DNA of 46,734 bases, from NCBI GenBank assembly GCA_013813765.1, contig JACCRC010000393.1, forward strand, positions 1 to 46,734. The letters are read 5' to 3'. The translations under genes and the position numbers were made by a program. Below, piece by piece: positions 1 through 8,388 of this stretch (positions within the stretch are counted from its first letter, which is position 1; every line of letters starts with the position of its first letter). This DNA comes from Deltaproteobacteria bacterium (lineage in GTDB: Bacteria > Myxococcota_A > Polyangia > Haliangiales > Haliangiaceae). The notes below the pieces were generated by a model, which saw only the letters and a program-made list of their open reading frames with translations, was not told where the DNA came from and did no database searches.

Positions 1-507
1 ACCGTGCACATCGCGTATGGTGAGGCGATCGCGATCCTCGCCGGCGACGGGCTGTTGACGCAGGCCTTCGAGACGCTCGCCGAGCTGGGCGCGCGGGCCG
101 GAGCGGCCGTCCAGGTGCTCGCGCGGCGCGCGGGGCCCAAGGAGCTGCTCGCTGGACAGGCGATCGACCTGACCGCGACGTCGGCGGAGCTCGCGACGAT
201 CGACGCGGTCGAGCGGCTGCACGCGGCGAAGACCGGCGCGCTGTTCGCCGCGGCGGCGGAGCTGGGCGCGATCGCAGCGGGAGCGCCGGAGGATACCTGC
301 CGTGCGCTGGGTCGCTATGGCATGGCGATCGGCGTCGCATTCCAGCACGCGGACGACCGCGACGATGGCGAGTTCGGCGACCTCGCGGATACCGCGGCGG
401 AGCGCATACACCTGCTCGGCACAGAAGCACGAGAAATCGCCGCTGCCCTCGGAGCCCGGGGGGAGCGACTTGCCGCGATCGCTGCGTGGTTCGCGTCCAA
501 GGCGTGA
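1..507 (+). CDS. Polyprenyl (isoprenoid) diphosphate synthase, C-terminal part
   Basis: The reading frame is open from the first base of the window, so the N-terminal half lies outside it. What remains is the C-terminal half of a trans-isoprenyl diphosphate synthase, which condenses IPP onto allylic diphosphates to make farnesyl, geranylgeranyl or longer chains in the cytoplasm. Seen directly: [18 protein letters not shown] near the left edge (helix typical of the family), [10 protein letters not shown] (the conserved K-T pair), and [17 protein letters not shown], in which DDRDD fits the second aspartate-rich DDxxD motif and the preceding Q is the usual 'Q..DD' residue. Chain length cannot be read because the first DDxxD region is missing. 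The next gene starts 15 bases downstream, so the two may share a transcript. The family call is firm; the product length and symbol are not. Confidence 0.85.
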   Translation, partial: TVHIAYGEAIAILAGDGLLTQAFETLAELGARAGAAVQVLARRAGPKELLAGQAIDLTATSAELATIDAVERLHAAKTGALFAAAAELGAIAAGAPEDTCRALGRYGMAIGVAFQHADDRDDGEFGDLADTAAERIHLLGTEAREIAAALGARGERLAAIAAWFASKA

Positions 508-522
508 CGCGGTACTGCTACG

Positions 523-1446
523 ATGAAGCCAGTGGGAGATTGCTGGGACGAGGAAACGGGGGCCGAAACGGCCGAGCTGACCGCCGTTCCCAAGGATAGC
601 CAGCTGCGCAAGCGGCCGTGCCTCACGGTACTGACGGGTTCCTCCACCGGGCAGCTGTTCAAGCTGCCGCGCGGCGAGGCGAACATCGGCCGCTCGACCG
701 AAGCGGTCGTGCGGATCACGGATGATGGCGTGTCGCGCCACCACGCGCGGCTGCGCCTCGAGACCAACAAGCAGTGGGTCGAGGATCTCGGCAGCCGCAA
801 CGGCACGTACGTCAACGGCATGAAGATCGAGGAGCGCACCGCGCTTCACGACGGCGACAAGATCCAGGTCGGTCGCACCACGGTGCTGCGGTTCGCCTAT
901 CACGACGAGATCGACGAGTCGTTCCACGAGAACCTCATGTCCTCGGCGCTGCGCGACCCGCTCACGCGGCTGTTCAACAAGCGCTACTTCCTCGACCGGC
1001 TCGATAGCGAGCTGAAGTTCGCGCGCCGTCACGAGACGAGCCTGTCGCTGCTGATGCTCGACCTCGATCATTTCAAGTCGATCAACGACACGCACGGTCA
1101 CCTCGCAGGCGATGCGGTGCTGGTCAAGCTCGCCGACGTGCTGACCAAGGCCGTGCGCAACGAGGATGTAGTCGCGCGGTTCGGCGGCGAGGAGCTCGGA
1201 ATCATCCTGCGCTCGATCCCGCTCGATCCCGCGCTGCACCTCGCGGACCGGCTGCGCAAGCTGGTCGAGCAGACCGTCACCGAGTTCGGCGGCCTCCAGC
1301 TGCGCGCCACCGCCTCGATCGGGGCGGCCGGCTTCCCGACGACCCGCGCGGAGACGATCGACGAGCTGATCGAGGCGGCCGACCAGGCGCTGTATCGAGC
1401 CAAGGACCTGGGGCGCAACCGCGTGGGCCGGCTCACGCTGCGCTAG
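523..1446 (+). CDS. FHA-domain diguanylate cyclase (GGDEF)
   Basis: A 307-residue protein predicted to make cyclic di-GMP from two GTP under control of a phosphothreonine-binding domain. Residues about 35-110 form an FHA domain (IGRS, then SRHHARL and LGSRNGTYVNG, the classical phosphothreonine-binding loops). Residues about 140-305 form a GGDEF domain with DPLTRLFNKRYF, the metal-binding DLDHFKSINDTHGH stretch, and the active-site variant GGEEL at 221-225. RNED followed by five residues before GGEEL is a correctly spaced RxxD product-inhibition (I) site, so feedback inhibition is likely. There is no membrane segment or signal peptide. FHA-GGDEF fusions imply that a Ser/Thr kinase feeds into c-di-GMP signalling; two such kinases are encoded in this window, but any pairing is inference. 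Confidence 0.93.
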   Translation: MKPVGDCWDEETGAETAELTAVPKDSQLRKRPCLTVLTGSSTGQLFKLPRGEANIGRSTEAVVRITDDGVSRHHARLRLETNKQWVEDLGSRNGTYVNGMKIEERTALHDGDKIQVGRTTVLRFAYHDEIDESFHENLMSSALRDPLTRLFNKRYFLDRLDSELKFARRHETSLSLLMLDLDHFKSINDTHGHLAGDAVLVKLADVLTKAVRNEDVVARFGGEELGIILRSIPLDPALHLADRLRKLVEQTVTEFGGLQLRATASIGAAGFPTTRAETIDELIEAADQALYRAKDLGRNRVGRLTLR

Positions 1447-1454
1447 CAATCCCC

Positions 1455-1621
1455 ATTCCGGTTCCGGTTCCGTATTCCCTATGACCGGGCGCACCGCATC
1501 GGTCTGCTCGCCCCGCGTTTGCAGCGTCGGGCCAGCGGTCCGCGTCGTAGTCCGACCTCGCGTAACCCGCACACAGCTCGTGGCAATAGGGAACAGGGAA
1601 CCGGGAACAGGGAATACGGAA
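1455..1621. repeat. Intergenic inverted repeat with G/A-rich tandem units
   Basis: The 211-base gap between the diguanylate cyclase and the lytic transglycosylase carries a perfect 13-base inverted repeat: TTCCGTATTCCCT at 1468-1480 and its complement AGGGAATACGGAA at 1609-1621. The left arm continues as two GGTTCC units (from 1461) and the right arm is a run of near-identical units, GGGAAC-AGGGAACC-GGGAAC-AGGGAAT (about 1589-1614), so each arm is a short purine/pyrimidine-strand tandem array. About 128 bases separate the 13-base arms. No coding potential was recognised between them. It could be a small non-autonomous mobile element (MITE/REP-like) or a simple repeat; the sequence alone does not decide. 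Confidence 0.6.
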
Positions 1622-1622
1622 T

Positions 1623-1651
1623 TTGTCCCACCCCGTCGACGTTGCTAGGGT
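1623..1651 (+). promoter_or_regulatory. Promoter of the lytic transglycosylase gene, leaderless type
   Basis: TTGTCC at 1623-1628, 17 bases, then TAGGGT at 1646-1651; six bases later is the ATG at 1658. With the usual 6-7 bases from -10 to +1, transcription would begin on the start codon itself. No Shine-Dalgarno sequence fits between. Confidence 0.55.
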
Positions 1652-1657
1652 CAACGC

Positions 1658-3997
1658 ATGCGTGGAGCCTTGCTCGTGTTTGCTGTCGCGGCGTACTCGA
1701 CCACCGCCGCGGGCGACACGCCGCCGGCGCCGGTGCCGGCCTCCGCTCCAGCCCCCATCGCCGCTCCGCTGTCGGAAGCCATGGCGCAGCCGTACTTCCA
1801 GTCCGGCGATGCGAAGAAGGGCGCCACCGAGTTCGCGCTGCAGCGCTACAAGGAAGCGCGCACCGCGTTCGAGGCCGCGAGGAAGACCGCGAAGGGCGAC
1901 GATGCCGCGCGCCTCGACGTGATGCTGGGCCTGTGCAACGAGGAGATCGGGAACTGGTCGCGCGCCGCGCAGCAGTTCGCCTCGGCGCAGCAGGGCCTGC
2001 CGCTGCTCTCCGACTACCTCGGCTTTCACCGCGCGAAGGCGCTGTACTTCAACAAGCAGGGCGCCGAGGCGCTCGCGGCCGCGCAGAAGGTCGCGGCAGA
2101 CTCGATCGTCGGCGCGGATGCGGAGCTGCTCGCGGGCGACGTGCTGCGGGGTATGAACGATCCGGCCAAGACCGCCGCGCACTACAAGGACTACCTCACG
2201 CGCCGGCCCGACGGTCCGCGGCGATCGGAGGCGCGGTTCCGCCAGGCCGAGGCACTCGAAGCCGCGAAGCTCGAGCAGGCCGAGGCGATGCGCCTGTACC
2301 GGCAGATCACGATCGATGATCCGCTGAGCTCGTGGGCGAAGAAGGCGACCGAGCGGCTCGCCACGCTCGCGCCGAAGGCGCTCGAGGCGCTGACCGCCGC
2401 CGAGCACATCACGCGCGGCAAGGAGCTGTTCGATTCGATGCGCAACCCGGAGAGCGAGGCAGCGTTCGCGAGCGCGCTCGCCGATCCGAAGATCTCAGCC
2501 GCGGACAAGTGCATCGCGGCGTATCACCGCGGGCAGAGCCGCTTCAAGGCGCGCGATCGCAAGGGCGCCGCGCCGATGTTCGAGGAGGCCGCCGAGGCGT
2601 GCAAGGCAGCCGCGAACAAGGACCTCGAGATCAAGAGCCACTACCAGGCCGGCCGCAGCCGCGCGTTCATCGGCGAGCACCAGACGGCGATCACCGCGTA
2701 CCAGACCGCGCAGAAGATCGATCCGAAGCACAGCTACTCCGACGACGCGCTGCTCCGCGAGGGCGAGGAGTGGACGAGCCTGAAGGACGAGAAGAAGGTG
2801 ATCGAGGTCCTGTCCTCGCTACCGAAGAAGTTCCCCGCCGGGGACAACGTCGCCGAGGCGATGTGGCGGCTCGGTTGGCAGGCGTGGAAGGCAAAGAAGT
2901 ACGACGACTCGATCAAGTGGTGGAAGAAGCAGATCGAGCTCGTCCCGCACGACGACAACTACTTCGGCGAGGGCCAGGCGCAGTACTGGCTCGGGCGCGC
3001 GTATCAGGTGAAGGGCAAGAAGGACGATGCGATCGCGTCGTGGGAAGCCGGCATCCGACAGTACCCCGTCGCGTACTACGCGCTGCAGGGTCTCAACCGG
3101 CTGCGCGAGGTCTCGCCGGGCAGGTACGAGAAGCTGGTCGCCGAGCTCTCGGCGGATCCGAAGGGCTTCGATCCGAAGGCACCCGCGTTCACGTTCTCGG
3201 CGCGCCCCGAGTGGGCCGCGCCTGGGTTCCAGCGTGCGATGGAGCTCTTGCGCCTCGGGCTCGGTCAGCCCGCCGAGGCGGAGCTCAAGAAGCTGAAGCT
3301 CACGCCGCCGGGCGACAAGAAGCGCGTCGACGATCCCGCGACGATCGAGAAGCTGTGGGCGATCGCGTTCCTGTACGACAAGGCCGGCCGCTACGCGACC
3401 TCGCACTGGCCGACACGCTGGCATGTCCTCGACTACCGCCGCAGCTGGCCGAACGGTGCGAACCGCTCGCGCTGGCTGATCGCCTACCCGCTCGCATACG
3501 AGGAGCTGCTGCGCCGCCACGCGCAGCTGAACAGCACGCCGTTCGCGATGCAGATCGGCATCGTGCGCGAGGAGAGCGCCTTCGATCCGCGCACGGAGTC
3601 CTATGCGAACGCATGGGGACTGACGCAGATGATCCCGCCCACGGCGAAGGACTTCTCGAAGGGCACGAACATCGCGCCGACGCGCGAGAACATGTTCGAC
3701 CCGGAGATGAACGTCACCGTCGGTGGCCGGTTCCTGGGACATCTGTTCAAGCGCTACAGTGGCTTCGCGCTGCTCGTGCCGCCCGGCTACAACGCCGGCC
3801 CCGGCGCCGTGCGGAGGATGCTGAAGGTGCGCGGCACGTGGGCCGCCGACGAGTTCATCGAGGGCATCGTCGACGATCAGGCGCGCAACTACTCCAAGCG
3901 CGTGCTCGGCACGTACTTCACGTACTCGTGGCTCTACGAGAAGACGGTCCCGACGCTGCCGCTCAAGATCCCGACCGAGCTGCTGCCGAAGCCCTGA
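1658..3997 (+). CDS. Soluble lytic murein transglycosylase with TPR region
   Basis: A 779-residue exported enzyme predicted to cleave the MurNAc-GlcNAc bond of peptidoglycan with formation of 1,6-anhydroMurNAc. An N-terminal signal peptide (about 1-19) is followed by a long alanine-rich helical, TPR-like region (about 60-600) typical of Slt70 superhelices, then the catalytic SLT domain (about 610-770). The catalytic Glu is E639 in the motif REESAFDP; WGLTQMIPPTA and GYNAGPGAV are the other family motifs. One oddity is VPPGYNAGPG where most relatives have AAYNAGPG. The length is a little above E. coli Slt (about 645). The start is fixed by the signal peptide and by a -10 hexamer exactly six bases upstream. 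It converges on the gene at 4001 with only three bases between stops. Confidence 0.93.
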   Translation: MRGALLVFAVAAYSTTAAGDTPPAPVPASAPAPIAAPLSEAMAQPYFQSGDAKKGATEFALQRYKEARTAFEAARKTAKGDDAARLDVMLGLCNEEIGNWSRAAQQFASAQQGLPLLSDYLGFHRAKALYFNKQGAEALAAAQKVAADSIVGADAELLAGDVLRGMNDPAKTAAHYKDYLTRRPDGPRRSEARFRQAEALEAAKLEQAEAMRLYRQITIDDPLSSWAKKATERLATLAPKALEALTAAEHITRGKELFDSMRNPESEAAFASALADPKISAADKCIAAYHRGQSRFKARDRKGAAPMFEEAAEACKAAANKDLEIKSHYQAGRSRAFIGEHQTAITAYQTAQKIDPKHSYSDDALLREGEEWTSLKDEKKVIEVLSSLPKKFPAGDNVAEAMWRLGWQAWKAKKYDDSIKWWKKQIELVPHDDNYFGEGQAQYWLGRAYQVKGKKDDAIASWEAGIRQYPVAYYALQGLNRLREVSPGRYEKLVAELSADPKGFDPKAPAFTFSARPEWAAPGFQRAMELLRLGLGQPAEAELKKLKLTPPGDKKRVDDPATIEKLWAIAFLYDKAGRYATSHWPTRWHVLDYRRSWPNGANRSRWLIAYPLAYEELLRRHAQLNSTPFAMQIGIVREESAFDPRTESYANAWGLTQMIPPTAKDFSKGTNIAPTRENMFDPEMNVTVGGRFLGHLFKRYSGFALLVPPGYNAGPGAVRRMLKVRGTWAADEFIEGIVDDQARNYSKRVLGTYFTYSWLYEKTVPTLPLKIPTELLPKP

Positions 3998-4000
3998 TCG

Positions 4001-5923
4001 TCACAGCTTGTACTTCACGAAAGCGCCGATCTCGAAGCCATCCGCTCGCCACGACTCGTAGGTGACCTTGTTGGCCCCGGCCATGTCGGTGGTCAACACC
4101 GGTGTCACGATGCGGTAGGTGGCTCCGATTCCGATCACGAGGTGCCGCGACAGCTGCGGCATTCCGTATGCAATCGAGGCGCTCGGAGTTACCAGGTTCG
4201 CCAGCAGCGGCCAAGAGTCGTAGCTGATGCCGGTCGTCGGACGCTTCTTGATCTCGGCCAGCGGCGCCAGCAAGTCGAACAACGAGAAGTGCAGTGCGAG
4301 ATAGTGCCTCGTCGTATAGTAGAGAATCGGCCGTGCGCTCAAGAAGCGCACAGCAGCCGTCGTGCGAATCTCTGAATACGAGCCACCCATTCCGTACGAC
4401 GGGCTGAACCCCGCACGAAGCTCGAGATCGGGGAGCAACCGATGCGTCCAGTTAGATCCACGGTCCATACCGCCGAGCGCCGCGACATCGCGTAGAACAT
4501 CGACGGCCGCGTTGCGGAATGCCGCGCGCGAGCCTTCGGCAGGCGTACCGTCGGTCGCAGCGTCGAGGAAGTACGTTACCAGCGAGTCAGCGAAGCGGCG
4601 GTAGACGACATACCGGCAGTCGGACTGGTACGTGTTGTCGAACTTCATGTCGGGGACGTCGCATTTCTTGTCGCCGATCTCGCGAAACAGCAGCGCGATC
4701 ATCTGGTGCGCGATCTGCCGGTAGTCGGCGTGGGCCGCAGCGTTGATGAGTGGCCAATAACGAGCAGCTCTACCGAATTCCTTATGAAGCTTATTGACCG
4801 CAGCGCACAGCTTTGTGTTGGTGACGGTGGTCATCGTGCATATCGAGGAGAGTGCCCCGTCAACGCTGACGAGCTGATCCACGATCAGGGAGAGCTCGAG
4901 CTTGTTCTCCGCGCCCGAGATCGTGCGCCAGCTCGTCAGGAGACCGCGCACCGCCTTCACCAGGACCTTCTGGTCCTCACTCCACTTGGTCTCATCCGTG
5001 TCGAGCGCCTTGCCGGTGAGCGTTCCGACGAACTTCACCACCAGGCCGAAGGGCTCACCAGGTTCCATGGGTTGCCGGTGCAGTAGCTCCGCGAACGCGA
5101 GCGCTCTCTCGGGAATTGCGCTCGCGACCTCGGAAAGGGTCGCGGTGTTCGACTTCACCGCCAGTTGAACCACCGTGGCGACGGCGCGCAGCAAGTGCGC
5201 CTTGGCCACGTCGTACTCCTCCCGCAGCGTCGACCGAACGGCGAGCGCCAGCTCGCACTTGAGCGAGCCGTGCACGAGCTTGGCGATGTCCTTCGTCTCT
5301 TTGACGGAGCAGACAATGTCGAGCGGTGACGACCGCGTGCCGATGAACTTGTTCGCCTCGAAGTTCTTTCTCACCTGCGGGACACAGCCATTCTCTCCGT
5401 CGAGGTCATCTCCCTTGAACGCCTCGCGAAGCGTCGTCTCGTTTGGATTGTTCGCCACGGTGTTGTCGGCGCCGTTCCTGGCGACCAGGAAGGCACCCAC
5501 GGCGTTGCTCTGCAGGGTCTTCTTCTCGCTCGCATCGTAGAGCAAGCCGTTGACGGTCTCGTAGACCTGAAACGCGGCATAGTCCTCGGACTCGCGTCTG
5601 ATCGCCGAACGTAGAGAGCCGTACTGATGCGCATAGATGCGCTGGAGACTCTCCTGATAGTGATAGAGCATCGAGAGCAGATATCGATCCCCCTTGATGT
5701 CCACGGTGAAGTCGGCAAGCGGACCGTCGCACTCCCCGCTCGCACACGGCTCGCGCCTTCCGTGGCAGACGAGACGCGGGATGATCTGACGTGAAAGTTC
5801 GTCGGTGATCAGCTCGGTGATCACTGCCTTGGCGTCATCGTAGACTGACGTCGCGATGTCGGCGCGAGCATCCGCAGCACTCCCCGCCACCAGCACAGCT
5901 ACGAGCGCGACTAGTTTGGTCAT
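4001..5923 (-). CDS. Secreted protein of unknown function, 640 residues
   Basis: The product is not recognised. It has a signal peptide of about 21 residues ending near ADARA, a mostly helical, charged middle region, and scattered cysteines, with a cluster near the N-terminus (CHGRREPCASGEC at about residue 53-65), which fits an exported, disulfide-bearing protein. The last roughly 130 residues change character: alternating aromatic and glycine-rich strands with phrases such as SYGMGGSYSEIRT and an ending in FVKYKL, i.e. a C-terminal aromatic-hydrophobic strand like those of outer-membrane beta barrels. A periplasmic helical domain plus a small barrel is therefore possible but unproven. Base composition looks somewhat less G+C-rich than the neighbours. 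The start at 5923 is supported by a TAGTGT hexamer six bases upstream. Confidence 0.8.
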   Translation of the reverse strand: MTKLVALVAVLVAGSAADARADIATSVYDDAKAVITELITDELSRQIIPRLVCHGRREPCASGECDGPLADFTVDIKGDRYLLSMLYHYQESLQRIYAHQYGSLRSAIRRESEDYAAFQVYETVNGLLYDASEKKTLQSNAVGAFLVARNGADNTVANNPNETTLREAFKGDDLDGENGCVPQVRKNFEANKFIGTRSSPLDIVCSVKETKDIAKLVHGSLKCELALAVRSTLREEYDVAKAHLLRAVATVVQLAVKSNTATLSEVASAIPERALAFAELLHRQPMEPGEPFGLVVKFVGTLTGKALDTDETKWSEDQKVLVKAVRGLLTSWRTISGAENKLELSLIVDQLVSVDGALSSICTMTTVTNTKLCAAVNKLHKEFGRAARYWPLINAAAHADYRQIAHQMIALLFREIGDKKCDVPDMKFDNTYQSDCRYVVYRRFADSLVTYFLDAATDGTPAEGSRAAFRNAAVDVLRDVAALGGMDRGSNWTHRLLPDLELRAGFSPSYGMGGSYSEIRTTAAVRFLSARPILYYTTRHYLALHFSLFDLLAPLAEIKKRPTTGISYDSWPLLANLVTPSASIAYGMPQLSRHLVIGIGATYRIVTPVLTTDMAGANKVTYESWRADGFEIGAFVKYKL

Positions 5924-5929
5924 GAGACC

Positions 5930-5935
5930 ACACTA
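5930..5935 (-). promoter_or_regulatory. -10 element of the gene starting at 5923, leaderless type
   Basis: On the minus strand TAGTGT is followed by six bases and then the ATG at 5923. The -35 region 17 bases upstream begins TTCC and is weak. Predicted transcription start is at the start codon. Confidence 0.45.
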
Positions 5936-5958
5936 GGCGATTGAAACTCGCTGCGGAA

Positions 5959-5996
5959 TGCAGCAAAACGCTGCACCCGCGCTCGTCATCGAGCCA
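5959..5996 (-). terminator. Two small hairpins after the short-chain dehydrogenase gene
   Basis: The 84-base gap contains TGCAGC-5 bases-GCTGCA (5959-5975) and GCTCG-4 bases-CGAGC (5982-5995), both able to fold in RNA from the minus strand just after the dehydrogenase stop. There is no following U-run, so this is at most a weak or Rho-assisted terminator, or a processing site. Confidence 0.3.
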
Positions 5997-6007
5997 TCAA
6001 ATGACGA

Positions 6008-6769
6008 TCACTTGGGAGGCATGCGCAGGCCGCCGTCGAGCCGGATCGTCTCGCCGTTGAGATAGCCGGTCTCGACGATCGCCGCGACCATGGCGCCGTA
6101 CTCGGCCGGATCGCCGAGGCGCTTCGGGAACACGACGTCCTTCGCCAGCGCGGCGCGGACCTCCTCGGAGAGCGAGCCGAGCATCGGCGTATCGAAGATG
6201 CCGGGCGCGATCGTGAGGACGCGGATGCCGACGACGCCCAGATCGCGCGCGGCGGGAAGCGTCATGCCAGCGACGCCGGCCTTCGATGCGGCGTAGGCGA
6301 TCTGGCCGATCTGGCCATCGAATGCGGCGACCGACGCCGTGTTCACGATCACGCCGCGCTCGCCGTGCTCGAGCACCTCGTTCTTGGACATCGCGGAGGC
6401 CGCGAGCCGCAGCACGTTGAACGTACCGATGAGGTTCACGCCGATCACGGTCCGGAACAGCTCGAGGTCGTGCGGCTTGCCCGTCTTGTCGAGCGTGCGC
6501 GCGGCCCAGCCAACGCCGGCGCAGGACACCGCGACGCGCAGCGGGCCGAGCTTCTGCGCCTCGTCGATGGCGGCCTGTATCTGTTCGGGGTCCGTGACGT
6601 CCGCCTTCGCGTAGACCGCGCCCAGCTCCGACGCGAGCGCCTGACCGCGCGCCTCGTCGCGATCGACGATGACGGCCTTCGCGCCGCCACTGACCAGCCT
6701 GCGCACCGTCGCAGCTCCAAGACCCGACGCACCACCGGTGACGAGAACGACCGCTCCCTGCAGCTTCAT
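6008..6769 (-). CDS. Short-chain dehydrogenase, 3-hydroxyacyl-CoA dehydrogenase type II-like
   Basis: A 253-residue classical SDR, most like the HSD17B10/type II 3-hydroxyacyl-CoA dehydrogenases that oxidise 3-hydroxyacyl-CoA with NAD+ in fatty-acid and branched-chain amino-acid breakdown. Visible motifs: the TGGASGLG dinucleotide loop (11-18), VDRDEA with the Asp that favours NAD over NADP, SCAG in place of the usual NNAG, N112, the catalytic triad S146, Y159 and K163 (YAASK), and a C-terminal [16 protein letters not shown]. Length fits the family. It lies 16 bases downstream of the two secreted paralogues but has its own TATAAC element. It might work with ETF-dependent beta-oxidation (etfB is at the other end of this window), which is inference; substrate choice cannot be read from sequence. 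Confidence 0.88.
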   Translation of the reverse strand: MKLQGAVVLVTGGASGLGAATVRRLVSGGAKAVIVDRDEARGQALASELGAVYAKADVTDPEQIQAAIDEAQKLGPLRVAVSCAGVGWAARTLDKTGKPHDLELFRTVIGVNLIGTFNVLRLAASAMSKNEVLEHGERGVIVNTASVAAFDGQIGQIAYAASKAGVAGMTLPAARDLGVVGIRVLTIAPGIFDTPMLGSLSEEVRAALAKDVVFPKRLGDPAEYGAMVAAIVETGYLNGETIRLDGGLRMPPK

Positions 6770-6776
6770 GCCGGCA

Positions 6777-6782
6777 GTTATA
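6777..6782 (-). promoter_or_regulatory. -10 element of the dehydrogenase gene
   Basis: TATAAC on the minus strand, seven bases before the ATG at 6769, inside the short gap after the stop of the upstream gene. No good -35 is seen. It fits the near-leaderless pattern found at other starts in the window. Confidence 0.4.
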
Positions 6783-6785
6783 CGT

Positions 6786-7571
6786 CTACTGCTCGTCGCA
6801 GACGACGCCGAGCGAGCCGTAGATGCCGAGGTCGCGATAGATCACGTAGCGGTTCCTGGCCGGCTCGAGCACGACCAGCTCGACCTTCTTGCTGCCCTTC
6901 TTCCAGAACGCCTTGCCGTCCGCGCCGGCGACGATCTTCAGCTCGCCGCTCTTCGTCGAGTAGATCTCGCCCGCGCTGTCGCTGACGATGTTCGTCATCG
7001 AGAGCTCCTTCATCGAGCCCTTCTTGCCCATGAACACGCGGTGACCCTTGCCGCCGTACTCCTCGCGCCGGATGTCGACGTAGAAGTAGACACCGTCGTC
7101 ATCGCGCGCGAGGAAGTGCGCACTGCGCTCCCACAGCGGCGGGTAGAACGTGGCCTTCATCAGCACGGCCTTCGCCTGATCCGGCGCGAGCGGCACGAGC
7201 TTCTGGTGGTTCTCCTCGCCGGTCTTGCAGCGGACCTCGGCGCCCTTCGTCGTGTTCGTCACCGAGGCCTGCGCGAGGCCTTTCACGCGCGGTGACCAGA
7301 TGGCCCACGAGAGCTCGTCGCCGCTGACGCCGGAGCCGATGATCCGCTGCTGGTACATCGCCTTGCCGGTGCCGTAGAACACCCACTTCTCGATGTCCTC
7401 CTTGATCGCGAGCGGCTTCGGCGTGACGAAGTAGTTGCCTACGTCGTCCTTGTAGACGTCGAGCTTCTCGATCATCGGCTTGATGTCGATCGGCGTCTTC
7501 AGGGCCTTGCGGTCGGCGTACGCGCTGCCGGCGAGCAGCAGCACCACCGCGACGCCTAGATGTTGTCGCAC
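6786..7571 (-). CDS. Secreted protein of unknown function, tandem paralogue B
   Basis: A 261-residue exported protein with no function recognised. The start chosen is the GTG at 7571, which gives a compact signal peptide (about 19 residues ending SAYA) and overlaps the end of the upstream paralogue by 16 bases; the longer upstream frame is an arginine-rich out-of-frame shadow of that gene. It is clearly a paralogue of the gene at 7556-8362: both have a P-[VI]-DIK motif near the mature N-terminus, then [64 protein letters not shown], and a C-terminal [FY]-DLGIY-----CD. The repeated Asp-rich turns and Lys-rich edges look like a single globular extracytoplasmic fold. It is probably co-transcribed with its twin. 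Confidence 0.8.
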   Translation of the reverse strand: MRQHLGVAVVLLLAGSAYADRKALKTPIDIKPMIEKLDVYKDDVGNYFVTPKPLAIKEDIEKWVFYGTGKAMYQQRIIGSGVSGDELSWAIWSPRVKGLAQASVTNTTKGAEVRCKTGEENHQKLVPLAPDQAKAVLMKATFYPPLWERSAHFLARDDDGVYFYVDIRREEYGGKGHRVFMGKKGSMKELSMTNIVSDSAGEIYSTKSGELKIVAGADGKAFWKKGSKKVELVVLEPARNRYVIYRDLGIYGSLGVVCDEQ

Positions 7572-8362
7572 AGCGTTCCCGTGAACTTGTAGATCCCGAG
7601 GTCCTTGAAGATCAGCGGCGAGTTGACGTCGGTGTCGAGCTTGATCAGATCGGTCTTCTTCTCGCCCTTCACCCACCTCGTGTTGGGAGTGGTCTGGTTA
7701 TCCGTGGTGTTCACGAGGCGAAGGTCGCCGGTCTTCGTCGAGAAGACCTGCCCCGCGCTGTCACTCGCGACGTCGGTGAGCGCGAGCTGCTTCATCGCGC
7801 CCTTCTTGCCGACGAACACGCGGAAGCCCTTGCCGCCGTGCGCCTTGTCGAGGCGATCGACGTAGTAGTAGATGCCGGAGTCATCGCGCGCGAGCAGGTG
7901 TGGACGACGGACGAGCGCGGGCGACAGGAACTGATACTTGTCGAGGATCGCCTTCGCCTTGTCGCCGGTGATCTCGGTGAGCACGGCGTCGTCCCTGCCG
8001 TCGCACCACCGCATGAACGTGCCGTCGTCCTTGCGCGTGATCGCCGCCGGGCGGAGGTCGGGAATGCGCGGTGCCCAGGTGTTGAGCGACCAGGCATCCC
8101 CGTTCCGCGAGCGGCCGGTGTTGATCTGCTCGTAGAGCTGCTTGCCGGTGCCGTAGAACACCTTCGCGTCGGACCCGCTGGGTGGCTCCGCGAAGACGAC
8201 ATAGGTGCCACCCGCCTTGTCCTGGAATACCTGCAGCTTGTCGCGCAGTGCCTTGATATCGACGGGAGTTGGCTTGGGATCGGAATCCTTGGCCGGTTGC
8301 GCGGCGGCAACAGGGGACAAGACCACCAGGATCCCGGCGACGACCCAACCTCGTGCACGCAT
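7556..8362 (-). CDS. Secreted protein of unknown function, tandem paralogue A
   Basis: A 268-residue exported protein, first of a tandem pair with the gene at 6786-7571 (shared motifs are listed there). The ATG at 8362 is preferred over an in-frame start at 8401 because it yields a normal signal peptide (about 22 residues ending VAAAQ) and because a perfect TATAAT lies nine bases before it; the longer form would run over the divergent kinase start. Two mature-region cysteines (one in the middle, one four residues from the end) are also present in the twin, suggesting a conserved disulfide. Diverges from the Ser/Thr kinase gene with only 26 bases between start codons, so shared control is plausible. 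Confidence 0.82.
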   Translation of the reverse strand: MRARGWVVAGILVVLSPVAAAQPAKDSDPKPTPVDIKALRDKLQVFQDKAGGTYVVFAEPPSGSDAKVFYGTGKQLYEQINTGRSRNGDAWSLNTWAPRIPDLRPAAITRKDDGTFMRWCDGRDDAVLTEITGDKAKAILDKYQFLSPALVRRPHLLARDDSGIYYYVDRLDKAHGGKGFRVFVGKKGAMKQLALTDVASDSAGQVFSTKTGDLRLVNTTDNQTTPNTRWVKGEKKTDLIKLDTDVNSPLIFKDLGIYKFTGTLCDNI

Positions 8363-8371
8363 CGGTGTCTC

Positions 8372-8381
8372 ATTATACGAT
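8372..8381. promoter_or_regulatory. Overlapping divergent -10 elements
   Basis: In the 26-base gap between two divergent start codons, TATAAT on the minus strand (8372-8377, nine bases before ATG 8362) overlaps TACGAT on the plus strand (8376-8381, seven bases before ATG 8389). Only one polymerase could occupy the site at a time. The -35 regions, which would lie inside the opposite gene, are weak. Confidence 0.45.
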
Positions 8382-8388
8382 CGTGCTG

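Noticed and set aside
1433..2407. 324-codon minus-strand frame across the repeat
   Set aside because: Antisense to the lytic transglycosylase and arginine-rich; no start or ribosome signal.
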